From IMG/VR virus record IMGVR_UViG_3300030102_005172, positions 54,053-118,052 of that record: a DNA stretch of 64,000 nt. One strand, given 5' to 3'. The DNA is from a virus. The notes beneath the pieces were generated by a model. The model had not been told where the DNA came from, ran no database searches, and saw nothing but the letters and a program-made list of their open reading frames with translations. The translations under genes were made by a program, and so were the position numbers. The first letter of the stretch is position 1. Each line of letters begins with the position of its first letter. Of the stretch, positions 33,045 to 42,084 are shown one piece after another.

Positions 33045-36000
33045 TTAGTAAAAGCTACCACTATGTACAGACCTTACTATGTAAACATCATCACCCTCAG
33101 ACCAACCTTCAGGTTTAAATGTTAGTACACCACCAGTAACTTCAAAGTATCCATCGCCAGGTATTTGAGAACCTTGAGCACCTGCTCCACCACCCGTTCC
33201 TACTGTTCCTGTTGGTCCTTGAGCACCTTGAGCACCTTGATTACCTTTAGCACCTACTGCGCCAGTATTTCCTTTATTACCTTTAGAACCTTTAGTACCT
33301 ACTGCGCCTGTATTACCTTTTTTACCTTTGTTACCTGCGTCACCTGTTTCGCCTGTACGACCTAAGTTACCTTTACTACCTTTAGCACCTGCATTACCTT
33401 GTGGACCTGTATTACCCTTTTGACCTTTTGAACCTTGAGCACCTTCATCACCAGATGCGCCTGTATTACCTTTTATACCTGTAAGACCTGTATTACCTTT
33501 TTGACCTTTAGCACCTGCGTCGCCTGTTTCACCCGTTGCACCTGTTGAACCTTGTCGACCCTCTCCACCTGTTGAACCTTTAGCACCTGCGTTACCTTGT
33601 ACTCCTTTATGTCCCTTGTTTCCTTTTGAACCTTGAGCACCCTCATCACCTGATGCGCCTGTTGAACCTCTATTACCTTTGTTACCAGTTGCACCTTGAG
33701 AACCTACTGCACCTGCGTTACCTTGTGCTCCTCTATTTCCCTTGTTACCCGTTGCACCTTTATTACCTTTTGCACCTGCCGCGCCTGTATTACCTTTTAC
33801 ACCAGTTGCACCTTGAAGTCCTTGAGCACCTTCATTACCTGATGCGCCTGTTGAACCTATATTACCTTTGTTACCAGTTGCACCTTGAGCACCTTGGTTT
33901 CCACTTGCACCTTGAGCACCTCGATTACCCTTTGCACCTTGATTTCCTTGAGAACCTTGATTTCCTGCCGCGCCTGTATTACCTTTTACACCAGTTGCAC
34001 CTTGAGCACCTTGAGCACCTTCATCACCTGAAGCACCTTGTACTCCTTTATGTCCCTTTTGACCTTTTGAACCTTGAGCACCTTGATTACCTTTAGCACC
34101 TGCTGCACCTTGAGAACCTACTGCACCTTGAACTCCGGCATTACCTTGAGAACCTTGATTACCTGCAGCGCCTGTATTACCTTTTACACCCGTTGCACCT
34201 GGTTCACCTTTTTTACCTTTTTGACCCACAGAACCTTGAGCACCTTGAGCACCTTGGTTTCCTTTTGCACCTTGAGCACCTTGATTACCTTTAGCACCTG
34301 CAGCACCTTGAGAACCTACTGCACCTTGAACTCCGTCATTACCTTGAGAACCTTGATTTCCTGCTGCGCCTGGGTTTCCTATTTTACCATCACGACCTAA
34401 ATTACCTTTTTGACCTTTGTTACCACTTGCACCTTGAGCACCTTGAGCACCTCGGTTTCCTTTTGCACCTTGATTACCTTTAGCACCTTTAGCACCTGCC
34501 GCACCTTGAGCACCTTCAGCACCTTGAACTCCGTCATTACCTTGAGAACCTTGATTACCTGCTGCGCCGGTATTTCCTTTATGACCATTACGACCTAAAT
34601 TACCTTTTTGACCTTTATTACCTGCAGCGCCTGTATTACCTTTTGCACCTTGATTACCTTGAGAACCTTGATTACCTGCAGCGCCTGTATTTCCTTTTAC
34701 ACCAGTTGCACCTTGAGCTCCCCTAGCACCTTCATCTACTAAACCACCTACTGCACCTTGAGCACCTTGAGCACCTGCAGCACCTTGTTCACCAGTAAAA
34801 TCTTCCTCTAATATTTGTTCAGGGTCCATGTCAGAACCTTTTTGTCCCTTAGAACCTTGATTACCTTGATTACCTTTAACACCAGTTGCACCTTGAGGGC
34901 CTGTTGCACCTTGAGGGCCTGTATTTCCTTTTGCACCTTGTAGACCTGTTGCACCACCTTCACCTTTTGGACCTGCCGTACCTCTATTCCCTTTATCACC
35001 TGTTGCGCCTGTATTTCCTTTTGCACCTTGTCTACCTGTGTTTCCACTATTCCCAACTGCACCTTGAGCACCTTGTGCACCTGTTTCACCATCAAAGTCT
35101 GGCTCTAATATTCCTTCGGGGTCCATCTCAGAACCTTTTTGTCCCTTTTGACCTGTTGCACCTTGATTACCTTTAACACCAGTTGCACCTTGAGGGCCTG
35201 TTGCACCTTGAGGGCCAGTTGCACCTTTTAAACCTTGTGGACCTTGAGCACCACCTTCACCTTTTGGAGCTCCAGCGCCAGTATTACCTTTTGCACCTGT
35301 TCTACCCGTTGCACCTGTCGAACCTTTAGCACCTGCGGCGCCCCTATTTCCTTTTGAACCTGTACGACCTAAGTTACCTTTAGCACCAAAATCACCCCCA
35401 CTACCTTTATTTCCTTTTACACCTGTTGCACCTTGAGCACCTTGAGCGCCTGTTTCAGCCGCTGCACCTTGTCTACCTGTATTTCCTTTTACACCTTGTG
35501 GACCTTGAGCACCTTGGTTTCCACTTGCACCTTTATTTCCTTTATGGCCTGTTGCACCTGCTGCACCTTGAGCACCTTGATTACCTACTCGGCCTGTATT
35601 TCCTTTTGCACCTTGTCTACCTGTGTTTCCACTTGGAGCGTCTACACCTGCCGCACCCGGCACACCAGTATTTCCTTTATGGCCTGTTGCACCCATTGAA
35701 CCTTTTTGACCTGCGGCGCCAGTATTTCCTTTATGGCCTGTTGCACCCGTTGAACCTTTTTGACCTGCAATACCTGTATTTCCTTTTACACCTGTTGCGC
35801 CTGTATTTCCTTTTGCACCTTTATTACCTGCAGCGCCTGTATTACCTTTTGCACCCGTTCTACCTTGATTACCCGTTGAACCTTTTTGACCTACTGCGCC
35901 GGTATTTCCTTTTGCACCTGTTCTACCCGTTGCGCCTGTTGAACCCTTTGCACCTGCTGCGCCTGTATTTCCTTTTGCACCTGTTCTACCTAAATTTCCT

Positions 36001-37148
36001 GTTGGTGGGTCTGCACCTGCCGAACCTGGCCTACCTACTCGGCCTGTATTTCCTTTTGAACCTGTTGCACCTTGAGGGCCTGTTGCGCCTGTTGGGGCGT
36101 CTGAACCTGCCGCTCCTTGAGCACCTTGAGCACCATTTAGGGCCACATCAGCTGAAGCTCCTTGAGCACCAGCAGACCCAACTTTTCCTTGAGAACCTGC
36201 TGCACCTTGAGCACCTTGAGCACCTGTTGGTCCAAGTTGTCCAGCTGGTGCCAGATGTTCCTCTCCTTTTTGACCTTTTGAACCTTTAGGACCTGTTGAA
36301 GAGTCTGAATCGGTACAAGAACTACAATTTGAGAACCAATCGAAATTATCTACAGTTAAACATAATGCAGTACCATCTGGAAAACTAGCGTTTGTACCAC
36401 TAAAGTTGTAACAAATATTACTGATTTTTGCTACATTGTTTGGTCTTGTATCATCAAATGCAAAACTTGCTGGTCCATATCCACTACATCTTGGTACATT
36501 ATTATACTGAACTGAACATCCCTCATCACCATTAAAAAAGTTGTGTACTACGAATCTATTTACCATGAATAGGTCAGATTCTTCTACATCTAAACTTCTA
36601 ACATCAAAATATCCATATATAGGTTCATCTTCATTTACTTCTTGTACACCATCTATAATTGGTACATATTCGAATGTAGAATTATCTTCTTTTAGTCTTA
36701 CTAAGTAATGATTGTCATAATCACTTGCATTTCCCCACTCAAGACCATCTAATTGTTCAAAGAAAACATTCCATCCGCTTTGAAAAGATGATGTAGTTTC
36801 AGTTTCTTCGTCCCAACTAAATGCTCTATTTTTTTGAGCAACCATGATGTATTCATCTTCATCGAGAGTTAGTGAACCTGATGGTGTTTCTAATGTGTAT
36901 AGTGATTTCCAAAGTCTTGTACCTATTGGTCCTACATCTTTGATAACCTCATTTTCATTTAATTGAAGATATGAAAAATCATCGTAACTACCTGTCCAAT
37001 TTATTGGAATGTCATTATTATTTGTATATGGGTTACCAACAATACTAACACCTACAATAGAAGAACCTGTTTGAAGTGTACCTATTGCGGCAGTATTACC
37101 TGATAGATTTAGTAAAGTATGTTGAGATTTTAAGAAACCACCAATCAT
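33045..37148 (-). CDS. Collagen-like tail fibre protein 1 (1367 residues)
   Basis: A very long fibre. Residues 1-285 are globular and end with six or more cysteines (GCSVQ, RCSGY, NICYN, ALCLT, NCSSC). Within it [20 protein letters not shown] (H202-N203) looks like the C-terminal block of a Hint/intein fold, preceded by a block B-like [14 protein letters not shown]. Residues about 286-1326 are Gly-X-Y repeats with Lys, Asn, Gln, Thr or Ala in Y; Lys is nearly always before Gly. Two acidic interruptions, [16 protein letters not shown] and [16 protein letters not shown], break the helix. The last 41 residues ([16 protein letters not shown]) form a probable trimerisation/tip domain. AAAGG precedes the start. 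It is predicted to be a trimeric host-binding fibre, substrate for the adjacent hydroxylases. Confidence 0.9.
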   Translation of the reverse strand: MIGGFLKSQHTLLNLSGNTAAIGTLQTGSSIVGVSIVGNPYTNNNDIPINWTGSYDDFSYLQLNENEVIKDVGPIGTRLWKSLYTLETPSGSLTLDEDEYIMVAQKNRAFSWDEETETTSSFQSGWNVFFEQLDGLEWGNASDYDNHYLVRLKEDNSTFEYVPIIDGVQEVNEDEPIYGYFDVRSLDVEESDLFMVNRFVVHNFFNGDEGCSVQYNNVPRCSGYGPASFAFDDTRPNNVAKISNICYNFSGTNASFPDGTALCLTVDNFDWFSNCSSCTDSDSSTGPKGSKGQKGEEHLAPAGQLGPTGAQGAQGAAGSQGKVGSAGAQGASADVALNGAQGAQGAAGSDAPTGATGPQGATGSKGNTGRVGRPGSAGADPPTGNLGRTGAKGNTGAAGAKGSTGATGRTGAKGNTGAVGQKGSTGNQGRTGAKGNTGAAGNKGAKGNTGATGVKGNTGIAGQKGSTGATGHKGNTGAAGQKGSMGATGHKGNTGVPGAAGVDAPSGNTGRQGAKGNTGRVGNQGAQGAAGATGHKGNKGASGNQGAQGPQGVKGNTGRQGAAAETGAQGAQGATGVKGNKGSGGDFGAKGNLGRTGSKGNRGAAGAKGSTGATGRTGAKGNTGAGAPKGEGGAQGPQGLKGATGPQGATGPQGATGVKGNQGATGQKGQKGSEMDPEGILEPDFDGETGAQGAQGAVGNSGNTGRQGAKGNTGATGDKGNRGTAGPKGEGGATGLQGAKGNTGPQGATGPQGATGVKGNQGNQGSKGQKGSDMDPEQILEEDFTGEQGAAGAQGAQGAVGGLVDEGARGAQGATGVKGNTGAAGNQGSQGNQGAKGNTGAAGNKGQKGNLGRNGHKGNTGAAGNQGSQGNDGVQGAEGAQGAAGAKGAKGNQGAKGNRGAQGAQGASGNKGQKGNLGRDGKIGNPGAAGNQGSQGNDGVQGAVGSQGAAGAKGNQGAQGAKGNQGAQGAQGSVGQKGKKGEPGATGVKGNTGAAGNQGSQGNAGVQGAVGSQGAAGAKGNQGAQGSKGQKGHKGVQGASGDEGAQGAQGATGVKGNTGAAGNQGSQGNQGAKGNRGAQGASGNQGAQGATGNKGNIGSTGASGNEGAQGLQGATGVKGNTGAAGAKGNKGATGNKGNRGAQGNAGAVGSQGATGNKGNRGSTGASGDEGAQGSKGNKGHKGVQGNAGAKGSTGGEGRQGSTGATGETGDAGAKGQKGNTGLTGIKGNTGASGDEGAQGSKGQKGNTGPQGNAGAKGSKGNLGRTGETGDAGNKGKKGNTGAVGTKGSKGNKGNTGAVGAKGNQGAQGAQGPTGTVGTGGGAGAQGSQIPGDGYFEVTGGVLTFKPEGWSEGDDVYIVRSVHSGSFY
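33171..36293 (-). repeat. Gly-X-Y collagen-like coding repeat, fibre 1
   Basis: About 1040 residues of Gly-X-Y triplets, the 9-bp periodicity giving strings of GGTGC/CAAGG-type repeats. Sequence is moderately diverged between units (AKGNTG, NQGSQG, HKGNTG and others). Gly is third-position constant except at a few interruptions. Confidence 0.97.
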
Positions 37149-37167
37149 TGTAACCTTTTATTTTATT

Positions 37168-40100
37168 TTAAGAAGAACCACTTGTATACATTAATACTAC
37201 AAATTTTGTACTTCCACTTGTAAATGTTAATAATCCGTCTGTTGCCGAGTATGCGAATCCACCACTTCCACCTATTTCAGCGCCACCAATTAATGTTCCT
37301 AATGCATTTGCACCTTTTTGACCTTTACTTCCTTGACCACCTTGAGCACCTGTTGCACCTTGAGCACCTTGTTCACCTGTTGGACTAGCACCTTGAGCAC
37401 CTTGAGCACCTTGGTCACCTTTTGGACTGGCACCTTGAGCACCTTGAGCTCCTGTTGGACTTGCACCTTGAGCACCTTGTGGTCCTTGAGCACCTTGAGC
37501 ACCTTGAGGACTTGCACCTTGAGCACCTGTTGCACCTTGAGCACCTTGTTCACCTTGTTCACCTGTTGGACTAGCACCTTGAGCACCTTGAGAACCTTTT
37601 GGTCCTTGAGCACCTTGAGCTCCTTGAGGACTTGAACCTTGAGCACCTTGAGGTCCTTGAGCACCTTGTGGTCCTTGAGCACCTTGAGCACCTTGAGGAC
37701 TAGCACCTTGAGCACCTGTTACACCTTGAGCACCTTGTTCACCTTGTTCACCTGTTGGACTTGCTCCTTGAGCACCTTGAGGTCCTTGAGCACCTTGAGG
37801 TCCTTGAGCACCTTGAGGACTTGACCCTTGAGCACCTTGTGGTCCTTGAGCACCTTGATTACCTTGAGCACCTTGAGGACTAGCACCTTGAGCACCTTGT
37901 GAACCTTTAGGTCCTTGAGCACCTTGTTCACCTGTTGGACTAGCACCTTGAGCACCTTGAGGTCCTTGAGCACCTTGATTACCTTGAGCACCTTGAGGAC
38001 TTGAACCTTGAGCACCTTGTTCACCTTGTTCACCTTTTGGTCCTTGAGCACCTTGAGGACTGGCACCTTGAGCACCTTGTGAACCTTTAGGTCCTTGAGC
38101 ACCTTGTTCACCTGTTGGACTAGCACCTTGAGCACCTTGGACACCTTGAGCACCTTGAACACCCGTTGCACCTTGAGCACCTTGAGGACTTGAACCTTGA
38201 GCACCTTGTTCACCTTGTTCACCTTGAGCACCTTGAGCACCTTGAGGACTGGCACCTTGAGCACCTTGAGAACCTTTTGGTCCTTGAGCACCCTGTTCAC
38301 CTTGTGGACTTGCCCCTTGAGCACCTTGGAGACCTGTTGCACCTTGAGCACCCGTTGCACCTTGAGCACCTTGCGGACTTGCACCTTGAGCACCTTGTTC
38401 ACCTTGTTCACCTTGAGCACCTTGAGCACCTTGTGGACTTGCTCCTTGAGCACCTTGAGAACCTTTTGGTCCTTGAGCACCTTGAGCACCTTGTGGACTT
38501 GCCCCTTGAGCACCTTGGAGACCTGTTGCACCTTGAGCACCCGTTGCACCTTGAGCACCTTGAGGACTTGAACCTTGAGCACCTTGTTCACCTTGTTCAC
38601 CTTGAGCACCTTGAGCACCTTGAGGACTGGCACCTTGAGCACCTTGAGAACCTTTTGGTCCTTGAGCACCTTGAGCTCCTTGAGGACTTGCACCTTGAGC
38701 ACCTTGAGAACCTTTTGGTCCTTGAGCCCCTGTTGGACTTGCACCTTGAGCACCTTGAGAACCTTTAGGTCCTTGAGCACCTGAATCACCTTGAGCACCT
38801 TGAGCACCTTGAGCACCTGCAGCACCTTGAGCACCTGCACTACCTTGAGCACCTTGTAGACCTTGAGCACCAGTACCTTGGTCACCTTTAGGACCTTTTG
38901 CACCTTGTGCACCTGTATTACCTTTAGGTCCTTGAGCACCTTGTGGTCCTTGAGCACCCGTTGCTCCTTGAGCACCTTGAGGTCCTTGAGCACCTTGAGC
39001 ACCTTGTGGACTTGAACCCGTTGCTCCTTGAGCACCTTGTGGTCCTTGAGCACCTTGATTACCTTTAGGTCCTTGAGCACCTTGAGCACCTGTTGTTCCT
39101 TGTGCACCTTGATTACCTTGAGCACCCGTTGCCCCTTGAGCACCAGCACCTTGGTCACCTTTAGGACCTTTTGCACCTTGTGCACCTGTATTACCTTTAG
39201 GTCCTTGAGCACCTTGTGGTCCTTGCGCACCCGTTGCACCTTGAGCACCTTGATTACCTTGTGGACCTTGAGCACCTTGTGGACTTGAACCTGCCGCTCC
39301 TTGAGCACCTTGAGGTCCTTGAGCACCTTGAGCACCTTGTGGACTTGAACCTTGAGCACCTTGTGAACCTTTAGGTCCTTGAGCACCTTGAGCACCTTGT
39401 GGACTAGCACCTTGAGCACCTTGATTACCTTTTGGTCCTTGAGCACCTTGAGCACCTTGAGGTGATGACCCTGCAGGTCCTTGAGCACCTTGTGAACCTT
39501 TAGGTCCTTGAGCACCTTGAGGACTGGCACCTTGAGCACCTTGATTACCTTTAGGTCCTTGAGCACCTTGAGCACCTTGTGGACTTGAACCTTGAGCACC
39601 TTGTGAACCTTTTGGTCCTTGAGCACCTTGAGCACCTGTTGTAGTTCCACCTTGTGGACCTTGAGCACCTTGAGACCCTTTAGGTCCTTGAGCACCTTGA
39701 GGACTTGAACCTTGAGCACCTTGTGAACCTTTAGGTCCTTGAGCACCTTGAGGACTTGAACCTTGAGCACCTTGTGAACCTTTTGGACCTTGAGCACCTT
39801 GTGAACCTTTTGGACTTGAACCTTGAGCACCTTGTGAACCTTTTGGTCCTTGAGCACCTTGAGCACCTTGTGGACTTGAACCTTGAGCACCTTGTGAACC
39901 TTTTGGACCTTGAGCTCCTTGAGCACCTTGAGGACTTGCACCTTGAGCACCTTGAGAACCTTTTGGACCTTGAGCACCTTGAGCACCTGTTGTAGTTCCA
40001 CCTTGTGGGCCTTGAGCACCTTGTGCACCTTGAGAACCTTTTGGTCCTTGAGCACCTTGAGGTCCTTGAGAACCTTGTGTAGTTCCACCCGTTGCACCTT

Positions 40101-40722
40101 GAGCACCTTGAGAACCTTGTACACTTGCACCCGTTGCACCTTGAGCACCTTGAGAACCTTTTGGTCCTGAACTACCCGATGAACCTTGAGCACCTGTTGG
40201 TCCTTTTGCACCTGTTGAACCTGGCGAACCACCGGCACCTTTTTGACCTTTTTGACCTTTTTGACCTTGTGGTCCTGTGTTATGTACTAATAACTCACCT
40301 ATAAAATAATTGTGGTCAGGTTCTACCTCTATACTTATGAGTTCTATTGGTCCTTCTACATATTTTACTGAAGTGACCTTAATATCGTTGAAGAATAGTT
40401 TACCATCACACTTACAATCTTTATCTGCGCATGATGTATTACCGATTGGTGAAACCCATTCACCATCTTTGAATATTTTTATATCAACGGAAGTTTTTAA
40501 TTCAGTTCCGTCTGAAAGTTTAAGTTCTAAATAGGAGTTTAGTTGTCGTGTAAATTTAGTTACAACCTTGTTGTACCTTACGACACCATTTTCAACATCA
40601 TAACCTTTTATGTAGTCACCAACTTCAATATTTGACAAGTTAATTGGAACACCTTGTCTTTTATTTACTCTTCCTTTGATGTCTACTAAGGTATCTTTAT
40701 GTAATCCATGTATTAATTCCAT
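37168..40722 (-). CDS. Hint-domain collagen-like fibre protein 2 (1184 residues)
   Basis: Residues 1-148 are an intein/Hedgehog-type Hint domain: [12 protein letters not shown] at the start, [20 protein letters not shown], block B-like [14 protein letters not shown], block F DHNYF (136-140) and block G LLVHNTG (H147, N148, T149). The block A Cys position is Gly6, and the block B His (TxxH) is Asp80, so N-terminal splicing should be lost while Asn cyclisation and cleavage at N148|T149 may remain. An insert with Cys98, Cys103 and Cys105 lies in the middle. Residues 150-1136 are Gly-X-Y, mainly [12 protein letters not shown], with frequent ASPQ/SSPQ interruptions. The last 48 residues ([19 protein letters not shown]) resemble the tip of fibre 1. 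AAGGGG precedes the ATG. Confidence 0.9.
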   Translation of the reverse strand: MELIHGLHKDTLVDIKGRVNKRQGVPINLSNIEVGDYIKGYDVENGVVRYNKVVTKFTRQLNSYLELKLSDGTELKTSVDIKIFKDGEWVSPIGNTSCADKDCKCDGKLFFNDIKVTSVKYVEGPIELISIEVEPDHNYFIGELLVHNTGPQGQKGQKGQKGAGGSPGSTGAKGPTGAQGSSGSSGPKGSQGAQGATGASVQGSQGAQGATGGTTQGSQGPQGAQGPKGSQGAQGAQGPQGGTTTGAQGAQGPKGSQGAQGASPQGAQGAQGPKGSQGAQGSSPQGAQGAQGPKGSQGAQGSSPKGSQGAQGPKGSQGAQGSSPQGAQGPKGSQGAQGSSPQGAQGPKGSQGAQGPQGGTTTGAQGAQGPKGSQGAQGSSPQGAQGAQGPKGNQGAQGASPQGAQGPKGSQGAQGPAGSSPQGAQGAQGPKGNQGAQGASPQGAQGAQGPKGSQGAQGSSPQGAQGAQGPQGAQGAAGSSPQGAQGPQGNQGAQGATGAQGPQGAQGPKGNTGAQGAKGPKGDQGAGAQGATGAQGNQGAQGTTGAQGAQGPKGNQGAQGPQGAQGATGSSPQGAQGAQGPQGAQGATGAQGPQGAQGPKGNTGAQGAKGPKGDQGTGAQGLQGAQGSAGAQGAAGAQGAQGAQGDSGAQGPKGSQGAQGASPTGAQGPKGSQGAQGASPQGAQGAQGPKGSQGAQGASPQGAQGAQGEQGEQGAQGSSPQGAQGATGAQGATGLQGAQGASPQGAQGAQGPKGSQGAQGASPQGAQGAQGEQGEQGAQGASPQGAQGATGAQGATGLQGAQGASPQGEQGAQGPKGSQGAQGASPQGAQGAQGEQGEQGAQGSSPQGAQGATGVQGAQGVQGAQGASPTGEQGAQGPKGSQGAQGASPQGAQGPKGEQGEQGAQGSSPQGAQGNQGAQGPQGAQGASPTGEQGAQGPKGSQGAQGASPQGAQGNQGAQGPQGAQGSSPQGAQGPQGAQGPQGAQGASPTGEQGEQGAQGVTGAQGASPQGAQGAQGPQGAQGPQGAQGSSPQGAQGAQGPKGSQGAQGASPTGEQGEQGAQGATGAQGASPQGAQGAQGPQGAQGASPTGAQGAQGASPKGDQGAQGAQGASPTGEQGAQGATGAQGGQGSKGQKGANALGTLIGGAEIGGSGGFAYSATDGLLTFTSGSTKFVVLMYTSGSS
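37315..40275 (-). repeat. Gly-X-Y collagen-like coding repeat, fibre 2
   Basis: Near-identical 9-bp units (coding GCTCAAGGT and relatives) grouped into higher-order repeats of roughly 48-72 bp such as [17 protein letters not shown]. It is much more uniform in DNA than fibre 1, implying recent expansion or ongoing homogenisation. Confidence 0.97.
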
Positions 40723-40732
40723 AATTTACCCC

Positions 40733-41569
40733 TTAACTAACAAAATCAAGTCTTAATATTATTGTAAAACCAAATCCTCGTGACCTTGTGGTTGCCATTC
40801 TATTAATAAATAAATTTAATCTATCATTAGCACTAAAACTATATGATGAACCAAAAGTATAAGTTGTTGGAACACCTGCCGTTGCTGAAATTGAACCACC
40901 TATTGCACTTCCTAAATTTCCAGATTGGTTTTTCCATGTTAGTTCAACTTCACCACCCGTTGCAGATTGATGTGGACTTACAATTACTTTTTCTACATAT
41001 CCATCTACGGGAACAACATATTGCCAATAACCAGTTTGAACATCACCATCTATTTGGTTTATATTTGCAAATGGGATATAACCAGTTGTTTCAGCTGCTT
41101 TTAGTACCTCACCATTTGTATGTATTATTTGTTTTTCTTTTGTTGCGTCAATTAGACCAGTAATTTCAACACCACTACTCTGTACTCTTAATTTTGTACT
41201 ACCACCTCGTCTAAGATGTACTTCATCACTAGCATTTAAAAGTAATTTAGTACCTGAAGTTGTAGATTCTATGTCAGAACTTGCTCCGAAGTTCACTTTC
41301 TTATCTGAAGATAGGTTTATTTCATCTGCAGTAGTGATATCACCACTAACTTGTAAAGAACCTGTGACTTGAACACCAGTATTATTTGTTTTTAATCTTG
41401 TTGAACCGCCTGTTACAAGTACAATAGTATTACCTGCACTAAATCCAAATTTAGTGTCTGTATCACCTAAGTGTTCAACATATTGTGGTATAAGTATTTC
41501 ACCTGATGCGGTGATATCATTCAGTACGGCGTTACTGCCTGATGTAATAAGTTTTTTCCAATTTGGCAT
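40733..41569 (-). CDS. Fibre/virion protein with WKKLITSGS N-terminus
   Basis: A 278-residue beta-rich protein. It begins MPNWKKLITSGSNAVLND, a signature shared with the 570-residue fibre (MGWKKVIVSGSSAD), then has beta-helix-like repeats (TGSLQVSGDITTADEINLSS, KLRVQSSGVEITG) and a C-terminal jelly-roll-like domain (YWQYVVPVDGYVEKVIVSP). It is probably a tail fibre or adaptor; the shared start suggests a common attachment point. It lies 10 nt before the Hint fibre. AGAGGATTAGGAT precedes its ATG. Confidence 0.8.
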   Translation of the reverse strand: MPNWKKLITSGSNAVLNDITASGEILIPQYVEHLGDTDTKFGFSAGNTIVLVTGGSTRLKTNNTGVQVTGSLQVSGDITTADEINLSSDKKVNFGASSDIESTTSGTKLLLNASDEVHLRRGGSTKLRVQSSGVEITGLIDATKEKQIIHTNGEVLKAAETTGYIPFANINQIDGDVQTGYWQYVVPVDGYVEKVIVSPHQSATGGEVELTWKNQSGNLGSAIGGSISATAGVPTTYTFGSSYSFSANDRLNLFINRMATTRSRGFGFTIILRLDFVS

Positions 41570-41586
41570 ATCCTAATCCTCTTTGC

Positions 41587-41633
41587 GGTTGGTCACTCTA
41601 AAATGAGCCCACTTCCCTTTCGGGCCAACAACC
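41587..41633 (-). other. Possible structured RNA leader of fibre gene
   Basis: In the 115-nt gap before the 278-residue gene the coding strand contains CCCGAAAGGG, a 3-bp stem closed by a GNRA-type loop, nested near GCCC/GGGC and GGTTG/CAACC pairings. It is less AT-rich than all other gaps. Could be a leader structure or terminator; weak evidence. Confidence 0.25.
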
Positions 41634-41657
41634 AGGTTTTACTTTAATTCCTATGTA

Positions 41658-41665
41658 TATAAGTA
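41658..41665 (-). promoter_or_regulatory. Late-type motif variant TACTTATA
   Basis: TACTTATA on the coding strand, 89 nt before the 278-residue gene and 20 nt after the 63-residue gene. One mismatch to the common motif. Confidence 0.3.
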
Positions 41666-41684
41666 TTAAGAAAAAAAGAAAGAA

Positions 41685-41876
41685 TTATCCTTTTATTAAA
41701 GTATCACCTTTTTTTGGTCTTCCTCGTTTCGGAGTTTTAAGAAAATCTATCTCCATTTGAATTTTTTGTTGAAGATTTACCATCATTTGTGCTTCAGCAC
41801 CTGTAATTGGTAATTTATTTAGAGCGATTTGAATAACTTTCAAATCTTGTCCATCTAATCCTTTGTATTCTACCAT
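41685..41876 (-). CDS. Small protein with basic PKRGRPKK tail, 63 residues
   Basis: A 63-residue helical protein with a basic C-terminus TPKRGRPKKGD, an AT-hook-like motif that could bind AT-rich DNA. The helical part (LKVIQIALNKLPITGAEAQM) is of unknown type. It begins 2 nt after the 61-residue gene. No Shine-Dalgarno. Small helical gene pairs with similar KRGRPKK ends may be widespread in T4-like marine phages, but I know no function. Confidence 0.65.
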   Translation of the reverse strand: MVEYKGLDGQDLKVIQIALNKLPITGAEAQMMVNLQQKIQMEIDFLKTPKRGRPKKGDTLIKG

Positions 41877-41878
41877 AA

Positions 41879-42064
41879 CTATTTTAATTTATCGTGTTCG
41901 TTTTGTAATTTTACTGCTAATTTATAGATTCTTTCAATGTCTCTTCCTTTGAAAGTTCCATTTGATATTAAAAATAAGAGAACCTCAAGCTCGTCTTTAC
42001 TGAGCTTGAGGTTTGTCTCTTTAATAGGTTGTTGTGTATTTTCTTGTTGTTTATGATTTGACAT
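41879..42064 (-). CDS. Small helical protein, 61 residues
   Basis: A 61-residue protein with a polar Gln-rich start and a helical core (LSKDELEVLLFLISNGTFKG, then RDIERIYKLAVKLQNEHDKL). It resembles a short dimeric helical module and is paired with the next gene. It starts 20 nt after the 570-residue fibre. Function unknown. Confidence 0.65.
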   Translation of the reverse strand: MSNHKQQENTQQPIKETNLKLSKDELEVLLFLISNGTFKGRDIERIYKLAVKLQNEHDKLK

Positions 42065-42084
42065 AACTTAATTTTTTAATTTAT

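Noticed and set aside
33171-40275. Dense short direct repeats resembling a CRISPR array.
   Set aside because: Units are contiguous multiples of 9 bp in an open frame coding Gly-X-Y; there are no unique spacers of constant length.
33165-40304. Many long open frames on the plus strand and in a second minus frame across the collagen genes (Leu/His-, Thr/Ser- or Lys/Val-rich).
   Set aside because: They arise from the 9-bp repeat, which keeps all frames open; their composition is low-complexity and they lack domains and ribosome sites.
40276-40722. A functional intein in the collagen fibre.
   Set aside because: There is no N-extein, the first Cys is Gly and the block B His is Asp, so splicing is not expected; only C-terminal cleavage is proposed.
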